From Patiria pectinifera (lineage: Eukaryota; Echinodermata; Asteroidea; Valvatida; Asterinidae), in NCBI GenBank assembly GCA_029964075.1, contig CM057140.1:11798643-11862642 (forward strand): DNA of 64,000 nt. Direction: 5' to 3'. The first letter of the stretch is position 1. The number at the start of each line of letters is the position of its first letter. Made by a program: the position numbers and the translations under genes. The notes beneath the pieces are model-generated. The model did not search any database and was not told where the DNA came from. It saw only the letters and a program-made list of their open reading frames with translations. Shown here one piece after another: positions 46,013 to 57,599 of this stretch.

Positions 46013-46299
46013 GTAAGCAGCTGCAAGGCATCGCAGCTCCTTACGCAGATGTTGGCTATGCTGAAGTTGGACCGGCCTTCGTATCAGACTTGCCCAAGCT
46101 GGAATATCGGGATGTCGACAGAGATAAGGACGAAAAGCCCAAAGGAAACGATCGAAAGGATGTGGATAATGCCTTCTGCTTGGCTTCACCAGGTAATGTC
46201 TTGGTTGGTGAAAAGAATTTTGCCGATATTGAGTCCACCCCAAAGGTTAAGAAAAAGTTCAAAGGGGACAAAGGTAAACAACGACTTGACCCATTTTAA
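46013..46299 (+). CDS. IgR9 last exon: ITIM and VDN box with Cys
   Basis: Acceptor CTCGTACAG, phase 1, preceded by a 153-bp intron. Encodes GKQLQGIAAPYADVGYAEVG; V-G-Y-A-E-V is a canonical ITIM. LEYRDVDRD adds one tyrosine not present in IgR6. The terminal box reads VDNAFCLASPGN, with cysteine where IgR3 has tyrosine, and the protein ends KGKQRLDPF, TAA. Confidence 0.8.
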
Positions 46300-47458
46300 A
46301 AAACAGAAAGAAAAGTTGCAGTTTTTGCTTCAAACGGTTTTAGATAACATCCTATTCAACGTCTGTATAAGAAACTTAAGTCATGATGTTTACATATTTT
46401 TATTTTACGCTTTAGTTCTATCATTGAAATTTGCTCTCAATCTGAGATATTAACAGCTTAAAACGTTGATAACAGGTATGCAACTGTTCAGTGACCAACG
46501 ATAAAATGTCATGTTTTAAAGGTTTTGTTCAATGTTTGTTGCCCTTATAGGCTAGTGTAAGGCGAAACAAGAGATCTGCGGATCGCAATAAAGTGTCGCC
46601 TTTTTCCGCGGTCGATTCCTATAGCTATAGCTATCGACCCTATATGTTTTGTGTTCTTAAAAAGGCAGTATTTTGTGCATGTTTAAACAACTACCTCAAA
46701 TGACCCCTAGATGACCTTTGACCTCCATTTTCGGAAGAGTGGTGATGAACTCCCACCCATGGATCACCCCATCCATGTTACGTTAAAATCCTTCAAAAAT
46801 ATGTGGACAAAGAAACATTTTAAGCATTATTTGAACAATGATCTCTAATGACCCCTACATGACCTTTGACCTCAGTAATCAAATGACGAATTGTGTCTTC
46901 CCACCCAAGGGTCACTGCATCCAAGTTACATCAAAATCCATAAAAGCATACAAAAAGTTGTACATTTGTGTTCCCTCAAAAACTCAACCTAAACTTTAAC
47001 ATACTTACGGGGCTACGGTCATACGGTCATACAGAATTTAGGACTGGTTAGTGTCTCCCAAAACTTTATTTAGGCGACACAAAAACACAGGAAATCAGCT
47101 GATCCCAAAAAAAAAACCAGTTGCATGCTTGTGAAAATGATCGTATATTGGGAATCACCCCCACCGTATTCTCATAATATGCCGTTTTATTTGTTTATAA
47201 GAATATAATTTGAGGTAAGTGTAAAAAAGTGTTTCAATATGTAATCGGACGAGTGGTGAATAATGAGGTGTATTTCTGTTCACTCAGAAGAAAATAATAT
47301 TGATGTATTCGAAAGTAAATGTTAGCTTTGCCAAACATTTTGAACGCATATTCTGTTTACAGTGTCATCATAGTGTTTACATATGCAACTCAGATTTTTA
47401 AATGTTATGTAATGGTTTTTTAAGTCATGTTAAGAATTATGCTAGACGATCTCCAAAT
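46300..47458. other. Region between IgR9 and the assembly gap
   Basis: It holds the inverted copy of repeat D1 (46559-47083) and AT-rich sequence. No further Ig exon is seen before the gap. Confidence 0.6.
46559..47083 (-). mobile_element. Dispersed repeat D1, copy 2
   Basis: Reverse-complement relative of 16735-17445, with matching ends (GGCGAAACAAGAGATCTGCGG; TTTAGGCGACAC). Two perfect DR1 motifs, TGACCTTTGACCT, lie at 46712-46724 and 46860-46872. Confidence 0.65.
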
Positions 47459-47958
47459 NNNNNNNNNNNNNNNNNNNNNNNNNNNNNNNNNNNNNNNNNN
47501 NNNNNNNNNNNNNNNNNNNNNNNNNNNNNNNNNNNNNNNNNNNNNNNNNNNNNNNNNNNNNNNNNNNNNNNNNNNNNNNNNNNNNNNNNNNNNNNNNNNN
47601 NNNNNNNNNNNNNNNNNNNNNNNNNNNNNNNNNNNNNNNNNNNNNNNNNNNNNNNNNNNNNNNNNNNNNNNNNNNNNNNNNNNNNNNNNNNNNNNNNNNN
47701 NNNNNNNNNNNNNNNNNNNNNNNNNNNNNNNNNNNNNNNNNNNNNNNNNNNNNNNNNNNNNNNNNNNNNNNNNNNNNNNNNNNNNNNNNNNNNNNNNNNN
47801 NNNNNNNNNNNNNNNNNNNNNNNNNNNNNNNNNNNNNNNNNNNNNNNNNNNNNNNNNNNNNNNNNNNNNNNNNNNNNNNNNNNNNNNNNNNNNNNNNNNN
47901 NNNNNNNNNNNNNNNNNNNNNNNNNNNNNNNNNNNNNNNNNNNNNNNNNNNNNNNNNN
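47459..47958. other. Assembly gap, 500 N
   Basis: Exactly 500 undetermined bases, a typical scaffolding placeholder, so its true size is unknown. Linkage of the receptor array to the mannosidase gene depends on this join. Confidence 0.99.
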
Positions 47959-48084
47959 TGGGCGCGGGCGAACCTGTATTTTTTTGTTTGATTCATTGTT
48001 GTCCATGGCTACGGACTTTCAACGTAGCGTGTCAACGGCTAAACAAAACTGAAGCCGTATAACTTAAAATTATATCCAATTCGG

Positions 48085-48372
48085 ACATGGCCTTTGTCTG
48101 ACCGCCATTGTCACGAGCCCAGGACCTCCACTCTATGGGGTGACAGATCCTTTGCTGCAGCGTCAACCCGAGTGTGGAACCAACTCCCTCTGGCTATCAA
48201 ATCATCTCCATCCATCACAACATTTAAGACAAACATAAAATCTCACCTGTACAAACAAGCTTACTCTCACAATACACAATCCTAACTTGACTTTCTCCTC
48301 GAGCGCCATGAGCCGCCTATTTTTGGCGGATACCGGCGCTTTACAAATGTTCTTTTATTATTATTATTATTG
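48085..48372 (+). mobile_element. 3' end of a non-LTR retrotransposon (CR1/L2-like)
   Basis: A short frame reads GDRSFAAASTRVWNQLPLAI and then TTFKTNIKSHLYKQAY, the pattern found at the C-terminus of many CR1/L2-type reverse transcriptase ORFs (RSF-xAAP-x-WN-x-LP, FK-x-x-LK-x-x-L). It is followed by a short 3' UTR with GGCGCTTTACAAATG and a TTATTATTATT tail. It is 5' truncated at or near the gap. Confidence 0.7.
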
Positions 48373-48811
48373 TACAACTGAATAGCTGTGATAGTTTAAT
48401 TTTGTGGAGAGGGATATAGCTTAGAAGCAAGTGTCCGTTTAAGAAACACAAGAGGGCGCAATTCCGTTCACCGTGGACTAAAAAAACAAAATCAATGTGA
48501 ATCAATATCAGCAGAGGGCGCACTACCAGCGGCTGTCGAACTTGTGACTCATTATTGGCGATTTTTGTGAACGTGTAGTAGGAGCTGCCTGTATTTCAGC
48601 GATTTATTGCAAGATTCAAACTATCATCGATATAGAAAGCTCACTGAAAATATCAGTCCTAATGAAAACAGTTGTTCTTCTTTGCAAAAACGATGGAAAG
48701 TACAGCTGGAAATTGAACTGAATATGTTTATGCTGTCCCCAACTGTACGTTATAATTCAACATAGGGAAGACGACATTATCCACTCGCAACTTAACTGAA
48801 CACGATCCAAC
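48373..48811 (+). promoter_or_regulatory. 5' flank of the mannosidase gene
   Basis: About 440 bases between the LINE tail and the ATG. No TATA box is assigned. Two AGAGGGCGC-type copies occur at about 48450 and 48514. It probably includes the promoter and 5' UTR, but the transcription start cannot be placed. Confidence 0.35.
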
Positions 48812-49492
48812 ATGGCCAGCCGGCAGCAGCCCGTTTTGCCCCTCGCCCAGAGGTACGTAAACGGGGTCCCCGTCCCCGAAAAACGATTCAGTTTACGGAC
48901 TTCAGAGAAGTATTTTGTCTACTTGATAGTGTTAGTATTCATCAGCCTTTGCTACAGCGCCTTATTTCTCCTACCCGAACTCCGGACTCGAACCACGTAC
49001 GTGGACGCACCGGAAAAGATGTTCCAGCACAATGTTGACTTGCCGGGGGGAAATAAAGGGGGCGTTGTTGGGCACAATCCCTTGGACAAAACGGGGGAGG
49101 ATATACACGGCTCGGAAGACAAAAAGAAATTTAGATTACAGTTGCGACTAGATGAAACTTTACAGCGGGCTAAGGATGCCCTCAATGGGGGCATGAATAT
49201 GGGTAAGGAAATTGTTCAAGACAGTAAAAAAGATGGGATGGGACAAAATGCCGAAAAAGACGACAAGTTACGTGTAGATGTCGCCAAGGATGAGCACAAA
49301 GATGTGAAGGAAGAGGTGGATCAGGATAAACAGAAGTTCTTAGAGAAGCAGAAGGAGGAAGAAGCTAAACGGAAGGAGGAGCAAAAGGAGGCGGATTTGA
49401 AGAAGGCGGAAGGAAACTTTGAAGGTGTCAATCTGCCTGACGGAGAACCAGATGACGAGGAGTCCAAGAAACGAAGGGATGCTATACGAGAG
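48812..49492 (+). CDS. MAN1A1: Class I alpha-1,2-mannosidase (MAN1A type), exon 1
   Basis: Encodes residues 1-227 of a Golgi type II membrane GH47 enzyme that trims alpha-1,2-linked mannose from Man8-9GlcNAc2 N-glycans. The ATG is in CCAACATGGC. There is a short cytosolic tail, a signal-anchor helix at about 34-54 (SEKYFVYLIVLVF start, FLLPE end, closely like the vertebrate MAN1A anchor), and then a long charged stem of about 150 residues, Lys/Glu-rich and likely coiled-coil at 150-205. The exon ends RRDAIRE in phase 0 at GAG|GTTTGT. The paralogue (1A or 1B) cannot be fixed from the stem. Confidence 0.9.
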
Positions 49493-49732
49493 GTTTGTAT
49501 ACGGAGATGCATAAATAAGGACCTCTAGAAATGAGGCAAACACAAGAGATTGGGAGTGTGATTGTTTTGCTGATAAAGTCTGCCACAATTTGTGTCAGTG
49601 TCATTAGCATGATTAATACTACTACTACTAGTACATTGTAGTACTAGCCCAGAATGGACTCTTCTGTTGTGTGTATGTACACTGCAACAGTGCCCAGGGT
49701 ATGAACTTTTGCTACCATAGCGAGCATTGTAA

Positions 49733-50155
49733 CACTTTTTTAACCATATTTTTACCTGATGGAGGAAGCTGAAATTTCGTTAACATATTCCTTGTGTCCG
49801 TAATGCCAAAGATAATTGGTTTAGAAAAAGTAAATATGTCTGGGGGTGAGGTTTTTACAGAAAATAAATTGCAGAGCCACGCTTTCGTACTAAGTATCCT
49901 CAGTATGAACTTCTCGAGTGGAAAGTTGCGTGCATGTGTGAATACCCCGCATAGCAACGATGTTGCATACACGCGCGTAAGTTGTCACATGAGAAGTTCG
50001 TACTGAGGATGTTTACAACGAAAGCGTTGATCTGCAATATATTTACTGTAAACACTTCGCCTACGGACATAGTTACTTTTTCTAAACCAAGCATCTTTGT
50101 AATCCAGACACAAGGAATATGTAAACAAAATTTTAGCTTTCTCCATCAGGTAAGA
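49733..50155. mobile_element. Large foldback element
   Basis: Two arms of about 200 bases read as diverged reverse complements around about 49950. They run from TTTTTACCTGATGGAGGAAG to CTTTCTCCATCAGGTAAG and share, inverted, ACATATTCCTTGTGTC and TCCTCAGTATGAACTTCTC. No ORF is supported. Confidence 0.7.
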
Positions 50156-50499
50156 AAAAACAATTGCAAAAATGTTTCATTATGGCAGCAGAAATTGATA
50201 TCCTGGACGTCAGTCGTAATGCAATGAAGACATCGTCCAACTTGGGCTAAAGTAGCAGTGTGCATCTCACCATTTCAACGTGACATGCACATTGTCGATA
50301 AACTACAGTATGCAGACAAAATATCGATGTACACAGGCAACTTTTCCCGAGCCTATATGTGCGGGTAAATGTCCCAATATAATTTGGCATCATTTCTTAT
50401 GGTCCCTTGAATAATTGTTACTATCAAACTTCTGCTGCTTACATTTAATGTTCATGAAGTCTTTGCCAGGTTTGAGACTTCAGAAAAGTATCGTGCTGA

Positions 50500-50670
50500 T
50501 CAAGTCTTATTGCACTAGAAAGCAGGAGGTCGTGGGTTCGAGTCCCACCCGAGTGATTTTTTCCAACTTTCACTCGGGAGGTAACACACTGAGTATACAG
50601 TGTTTAAACGTCGGTGAAGGGCAAAACCTAATTTGATTTATATCACCCCGGCGCAAAATTCCATCTTATA
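50500..50670 (+). mobile_element. tRNA-derived SINE, 5'-truncated copy
   Basis: The B-box GGTTCGAGTCC at 50535-50545 is followed by the family body CCACCCGAGTGATTTTTTCC and the 3' part ending CACCCCGGCGCAAAATTCC. The A-box half is missing. The fuller copy is at 59823-59985 (minus). Confidence 0.65.
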
Positions 50671-52109
50671 ATAAGTCTTATTGCGAATGAGAATGGTTAC
50701 GTCCCAATTATAGTTGGGGTCAGGATGGTCCACTGGTGGGTCAGTCCTAGTCCGCAAATTTGGGACTCTCAATACTGTGTATGAGAGTCCCAAAACCTAA
50801 ATGCAGAGAAAACATGCAACACAAGAAAATAGACTGGCGCCTGAAACAACCAGTCCAACACCCTTTAGTACTGCATCGATCAACTGTGTCAAAAGAAACA
50901 TCTGGTACCTAGTGTCTATTTCTACGCATTCTCTCCGTAGTCCTGCCACCAGACTTCTGAATTGTCAATCTTTTCAAAAAGTTGGATGTGTACCAGTCTA
51001 GTCTTAGGGTTCAAATTGAAATCACTTGGCTTCACTCTCAGGGGCAAAATGCTGAAAAAGAAAAGTTTCCGTTAACCCTCCTGCTATTTAAGCAGTCACG
51101 GACAGTCAAAAATCACTTCCACTTCCCCTGCGATACTTTTAACAAAGGCTAGTCACCAGCAGTCAGATCACATGCCAAGCAAGCACTGTGTCTAGTCAAA
51201 CTGGGTCAACAGACAAAGCAGGCAAGTTGTGGTCACAGCCGTTTTATCGCTCACCCGAAGTCAAAGCATAGCTGTATCAGGTCACTTAAGCAGTCCCAGC
51301 CAGTCAATCCTGCTTTTTGTAGGTTGGGAATTCGTACGGGTTGAAAACAGCCACTTGATTGATTTTGACTGCAAGGGACAATTTGGCACAGAATGTATGT
51401 TTGCATAGGAGGGTTTAACATTGAATTGAGACCTCAAATTTGGCTGGTGAAATACCGAGGACCTTGTCTTTGACTCATGAAAATTGTGGAGAATTTTGTC
51501 GGCTTAAGTGTGAGTAAAGCTGGCCTGATTTCGTTTTGCATGTTTTTCTGCACTCAAGGTCCCAGTCTGAAGCAACAGTACATTTTTTTTGCCTCCATCA
51601 AATATTCCCTACCAGAGTTTCACAAGTTGTCTATCACTGGATAAAAATGTCCTGCTTTGTAGTATCACACATGGGACGATGCATCAACTCATCGCTTTCA
51701 TTGCTTTTGTTAATATTACATGTAAATTGATTTTTCTCCCCTAAAACAAACACTTAACAGTACATGTAAGAGGCCATTTCCAAACAGTACAGCCATGAGC
51801 AAACTGCAGAAATAATAGGAATTTTAAAATGGAGTGTGTGCACGGTCCATAGTCCAGGACGGAAACAAAAGTAACACAGAAATTATCTTTTTTACTGGGG
51901 TTAAAAGATATGCATTGTAACCCCTGCCATTTTATTTCATCATTGGCTAGGTGGAACAAAAGAGGCTTATATGCAGGCTATTCAAATTATAAATATGGAC
52001 TGAAGTAAATGAATTTCGGAATATCTATCTCGGCATTGAAAAAAACAATGCTTAATCAGACACCAGCGAATTCAGCTCAGCCCCTAATTTTGTACAGTAG
52101 GCCTATTAT

Positions 52110-52425
52110 TAATTTTATTATTTATTTCTGGTAATGAAACCAAGGATTCCTCAAAAGCATCCTAGACACTGTAGCTCGCAAGCCTGAAGAAACCTGTAGA
52201 GAGAAGACAAGAAAGATATTATTTATAGTCTAATTAGTCTTAGAGGTGAGGGAAAACTCATGGAGAATATTCTAGGGAAAACAGGCTAGGAATCAGATAG
52301 GGACTGAAAACCCAATCCCTGTGTGGACCAGGGCAGGAATCAAACCCTCATAAGAGGTGGAAGGCGAGAAAAAACCCACCGCGCCGTCCCGTCTCGCCAT
52401 GTACATTGCATGGAGAATGTGGAAA
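52110..52425 (-). mobile_element. SINE family S2, copy 1
   Basis: Shares GGTAATGAAACCAAGGATT, CACTGTAGCTCGCAA, GAGAATATTCT and TAGGGACTGAAAACCCAATC in order with 57600-57885. GCAGGAATCAAACC near the right end is a reversed B-box-like sequence, so the element runs on the minus strand. Confidence 0.6.
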
Positions 52426-53153
52426 TGGTTAATTAATAATTGACTGCACCGTGGTGAATTTGAAAGGATCTTGGAAGGTTAAAACGATTTGAAGTAAACA
52501 TCCATGTATGAAAAATTGATCACGTTATTTGGGAAACTTGCCCTTGAAGCTAGCTTCACAAGTACCATGTTGCTGCATCGATCTAATGTGCATCATTTGC
52601 ATACTAGTACACCATAATGTACCTTGGCCTACATGTATGTAATGAGCACGGCAGGCTCATAACATGTTCCGCATGGAAGACTATTGATAACACTTTCACG
52701 CCTGCATCCATCTGTCTCAGAAGCCAGACAGATCGCTAATAACGCTCATTAAAAACTGAATGAGACCTTGCTGGCCACATAATTGATGGTCATTGGCCAC
52801 CTGGTACAAATTGATTCCAAGGAGGGTCCTAGACTTTACAGGATATCAAAAAAACTGCATGAGAGAAAATAAACATTAGTGTCAGGAAATGTCGTCAATG
52901 TGGTTCTTGTAAGCATTAAAGCTGTTGCAGTAGAGCCCAGTACACGGTACATGTACATACATGCACAAAGTAGATGTGCAAGCCCATCACAAGTCCAGTT
53001 ACAATAAATTGCAAGTCCAGTCACAAGTCCAGTCACAAGTAACAGGGGATGAACAATAACAATGGAATACCTTTGTCACTATTTGATTGGCTCATTAGCT
53101 TGTGACTTGACTTGGGACTGGATGACTTGTGATCAACTTGTGAGGACTTAAAG

Positions 53154-53656
53154 TTAAAGGTATAGTCCATCATTTTGTAATTTGTGCATTTGTGCGTTTG
53201 GAGCAACAAAAGCGCTCCAGATCTAAAGAAGGGTGCTGAACAACTAACCTGATGAAGTTTCAGCTCAGCTTTAGCTGTATATTTTGAGAAAAACAACATT
53301 CTAGGATCTCGATTTCCAATCAAAAGTTGCTGAATCATGCTTTGAATTGGGCCTGAATGCAGCGTCTGAGACATGTTCTCACTGAGCCGATTGCAGCTAC
53401 GCGATGTCGCGCACTGATCCGACGAATTAAAGCAACCGCGCGTGCCTGAGCGCCCTGCCAATGCTTGCGCGCGCTTCGCCGAATAACAAAAACTACTAAT
53501 TTGATTTTGTTGATTTCTTCAAAATGACATCATGCCAGAAAGAACAATTTCACAGGGAGTTTAGTCCCCTTACTATCTTTCAACTAAGTATGTTTTTCAA
53601 CACTAATAACGTCAGTCACTTTTTGGATAGTTGCAAATGATGGACTATAGCTTTAA
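53154..53656. mobile_element. TTAA-flanked MITE, family M2
   Basis: Termini TTAAAGGTATAGTCCATCA and TGATGGACTATAGCTTTAA are inverted repeats with TTAA at each end. The flank GTGATCAACTTGTGAGGACT occurs on both sides, so a larger duplicated segment surrounds it. Confidence 0.75.
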
Positions 53657-54499
53657 CTCGTGATCAACTTGTGAGGACTTACCAGTACAAACCAATGAGC
53701 TTCCAACTCTCCCTGATGCTGCAGAAAGTTCCCTGAAAATAAACCAATCTTTCCATGTTCTGATGAACAGATTTGAAAATCTCCCTGATCATGGAAACTT
53801 TTTCCCTATTATGTTGAATGTATTTTCTAAATCTCTCCCTGATTGTTGTACAAAATCTCCCTGATTGCAAGATGCAAAGGTTGGCAGCTCTATGTATGAT
53901 GGACTCAAGTGACCAGTACTAGCATGACTAGTAATTGTGAACAAGATGGATGTGCACACAGAACCCCAACAATTCCTGCACACACAAAAATTACAAATGT
54001 AGGCCAATAGACTGACAGCCACCTTGGTTAAACATTCCTGAAGATATAATAGAACTTTCCCGATTCCCCCAAAACAAGCAACCATACTGCAGTAAACTTA
54101 GGACACATCTTGTAAACTGAAATGCACTGGGATATCAAGCCCCATTGAAAATCATGGCGGCTGGCCTGAATCCAACAAAATCGTGCAGCTGTTGGAATTT
54201 GTTGGATTTTTGGGGTGGTGAGGTTTAGCCGAACTTCTAGCATTCCGGGCATTTTTTTTTCTTTGAACCTCCCTGAACCTTTTAAAATCCATCACAGTAC
54301 AGGAATGAAATGGCATGTCAGGGAGCATCATGCCTGATGTAAAATACATGAATTGACTCTTAAAGTTTAAAACTCTACCTGCCTCAATCCTTCAAAATCC
54401 ATCAAACACCCCCTTGTAGATTTTGATGGATCTAGTAAGGTCAGGTTACCATAAATGTGCGTACATGTGTAAATCAAATGACTTTTCCTTTCTCCGTAG

Positions 54500-54715
54500 A
54501 TGATGCTACACGCCTGGAATGGCTATGAGAAGTACGCCTGGGGAGCCAACGAGCTCAAGCCCATCTCCCACGTGGGCCACTCGGCGAGTATCTTTGGTCG
54601 CTCGTCGGTCGGGGCGACCATCATCGACGGCATGGACACGCTCTACATCATGGGTCTCAAGGATCAATTCTTGAAGGCCCGGACGTACGTGGCCCACGAT
54701 TTCCACTTCACTGCC
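54500..54715 (+). CDS. MAN1A1: Mannosidase exon 2: start of the GH47 catalytic domain
   Basis: 216 nt, phase 0 at both ends, acceptor CTCCGTAG, donor GCC|GTAAG. Encodes MMLHAWNGYEKYAWGANEL, then KPIS, GHSASIFGRSSVGATIIDG, MDTLYIMGL and FLKARTYVA. These are the first conserved blocks of class I mannosidases (HAW-x-x-Y-x-x-AWG-x-NELKP; ATI-x-D-x-x-DTL-x-IM). Continues exactly from DAIRE of exon 1. Confidence 0.93.
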
Positions 54716-56169
54716 GTAAGTTTAAAAAATGTGGGGTGCCACTCATGTACATGTAACCCTATTCACACATGTAGAGCTAGCTACATGTATGTACATGTAC
54801 GGTCAGCTCTTACACGTTCCGGGGGTGGGGGGGGGGGGGAGTTTAGACAAAACACCCCCCCCCCTCCCCCCCAATCAGCCACAGGTCCACTTCTTCCTTG
54901 CGATTGGCATGTGAGGTTTTACTCAAATGTGTATAAAGTTTTCATGCGTACTCAACTGTTTATTAGACATGAAAAGGTCCACTTCACAGTAAAAACGACC
55001 CTCCCCTTCCACCAGGCTGGCTATGACCCTAAACGTGTGCATGTACGTCACGCTCGGTTGCCCTCCATATCAGATGCACTTTTTGAACACATCTATGTAA
55101 ATGTATGCCAAAGTACTGCTGCAAAGGATCACATACGTGGCCTGCCTTCTGGTAAGCCAGCTAGTGTCACTGGAGACATCGCTGTCTACACACTATGGGT
55201 TTGAGGATACGCTCCACTGGTGATTTTAAAATACATTCTGCTAAGTTATTGTATTTCTGGGTCACAATTTGACATTTTTCCTAAAAGCAAAAAAAGGGGC
55301 AGGCTAAAGAACTGTCATAACTTTAGGCGCAAACTGTGAAAATGATAGTTGTTCCAATTTGCGAGTTAAATTTGAATAAAATCTGGAATGCTGACTTAAT
55401 CCAATGCATTGCATGTTTTAACTGTGCATTCTCCAGACCAAAGAGACTGTTACTATATCACGTGATTCGGGGCAAGCCTTGTGATTTGACTTGTGATTGA
55501 CTTGAACTATGAACATGATCCCCATGGCATGCACTATTTTCTCGAAAACTTACCGAGTCCTATGAAAAATTCTTGACATCCAGGAAACCACTGGCACATA
55601 CCGGTATGTAGCTCTTACTGTAATGTTGATGGCAACCTTTCTCTTTCCTTAAAATAAACCTCCTAAACATCACGGTGGTTTTTTAAAGACTTCGGAAAAG
55701 GTTCGGGTTGATAGGTTCATATTGAGGAACACTTACATGTAGAGTTGTTTTTATTTTCATCGTAGACTTTTATGTTTTTCTCAGTCAAAATTTGAGCATT
55801 ATTGATTGGTGGCCATGATGTAGCATTGATTACCAGTTATGGCTGATACAAGAAACAGGTGCTTGGCGTATTTGCCACGTTGAACAAGTGGATTACAGGT
55901 GTGAACTAGCAAAGTGACACTGAATAATTCATGTTCATGTAATGCACAAAATGTCATCAGACAGTGTACCTTACCTCTTTCAGTGACTGGTTTTTTTTAG
56001 GGATCGTTGGGGTTTTTTCAGCTTGATCAACAGTCATTCGAAATTGCTGGTTAATAGGCCTACATGTTTGTGTAATATTGTTTAAAAAAAAAGGAAGGAT
56101 TCTCATTTACATTTTTCAAACTTGGGAAGTGTCAAATAATATCCCGCCCGTAATTGTGGTGATTGTAAT

Positions 56170-56448
56170 TTAGGCCATCAGCCTGGGTGTTTGGTCAGTA
56201 TCAAATCAGGGCATAAATGATTATAGTGCGCATGCGCAAGGTATACCGCCCCTAGAGTGGTAACAAGCATTTTGATGGCCATTTTGAAAAAAAGGGTGAT
56301 AACACCGAAAAAGCTGCCACCGCAGCAATGCTATCACATATTTTCTAATTCTGGAGGTTTCTAATTCTTCTTGCCAAAAATAGCTATGACGATTATTCCC
56401 CTCATTTGATACCGGCGGCCCAAATTTTGGACCGAGGCTGATGGCCTA
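56170..56448. mobile_element. MITE with TTAGGCCATCAGCCT ends
   Basis: Left end TTAGGCCATCAGCCTGGG and right end GAGGCTGATGGCCTAA are inverted repeats of about 16 bases. The interior is unique within the window. Confidence 0.65.
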
Positions 56449-57599
56449 ATTGTAAACATTGATAACACCTTGCCAAATGTACAATACATACATGTACACT
56501 ATTTTGTCCGTTGTCATGAATTGTTAAACAGATCTCCACCCACATACTGAAATTTGTATTCTTGTGGAGACATTTCTTTGTTCTCGTGTAGTAGGCCCCT
56601 AAAGTTTTTGAGTTTGAAAGTGAAGTTTCAAAATGCTCTTATTCTAACCAGAATTAATTTCCTTGGCTGAAATTCTGACTTAATATCCCTTTTCTAAAAC
56701 TCTTCCATTTGCGACGGATCAACCCACCTTGGAAATTCCTAGTTTTTGAGTTAAATCCATATATCTATTTCGTGAAAATCTTGTGGAGACGTATTCATCT
56801 ATAGAAATTGCCCTGTGGAGATGTATACAATCTTTTGTTCCCTATTGTGTGCACATCTCCAGAGGGCACGGTGTATCAGATCAAAGTATCTCATACGATT
56901 ATACATGTGTAAGTTTTTGTGGCCAACCTACTAAGATTTCGCAGGAAAAAAAATTGTCATCATCATTTTGGGGACCATAAATGGTGTCCCTGTGCCATAT
57001 GGTGCATCTGGTTGTAATCATTTTTTTCTTGTTTATGCATATTTCCATTATTCAATGCTTCAGTGATTTTTTTACCAGTATTCCCTGCAAATAAATTGCC
57101 TCTGGTTGTGGTACATTTCATTTTATTGTCATTTTATTTATTAATTTTTATCTATTTTGCATTTCAATATGCTTTTATTCCTGGGCACAAATGCTGGGGG
57201 TACATGTAAATTGGAATTATTGTAGCCTGGAAGAATACAGGTATTTATGCACATAAAGATGACGTTTAGGTTAAACAAAGAAATTCCTCATCCTCATGTT
57301 TCAGAGCAGACCTAGTCTTTTGATTTTCTAGAAATCTAGCTCTCCTGTATGGTTTCAATGAATTTGATGAAAAAAACGATGTGAAATAGAAATTACTCAA
57401 GTGTCGGAATTTGTCACATTTCAAATGATGAATTGCAGTTAGACATTTATCAACCATTCACCGTGTTTGGATGAACAAATTTAAGTGCATCTGACAACTC
57501 TAAAATGATTTTGCAAAGTCTTTTTTTTGTCTGAATAATTTTTTCCTGACATTCATGAAGAACACATGCTCATGTAGAGGATACAGTTTTTGAAGATAT

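Larger units (their letters stand above)
49493..54499 (+). other. Mannosidase intron 1
   Basis: About 5 kb. It contains a foldback element (49733-50155), a tRNA-derived SINE fragment (50500-50670), a second SINE (52110-52425) and a TTAA MITE (53154-53656). The rest is low-information sequence; no additional exon is seen. Confidence 0.7.

Noticed and set aside
47402..48062. Open frames spanning the run of N
   Set aside because: They exist only because N contains no stop codon.
54500..55204. Full 234-codon frame starting at mannosidase exon 2
   Set aside because: Only the first 72 codons match GH47. After the GTAAG donor at 54716 the frame reads low-complexity intron.
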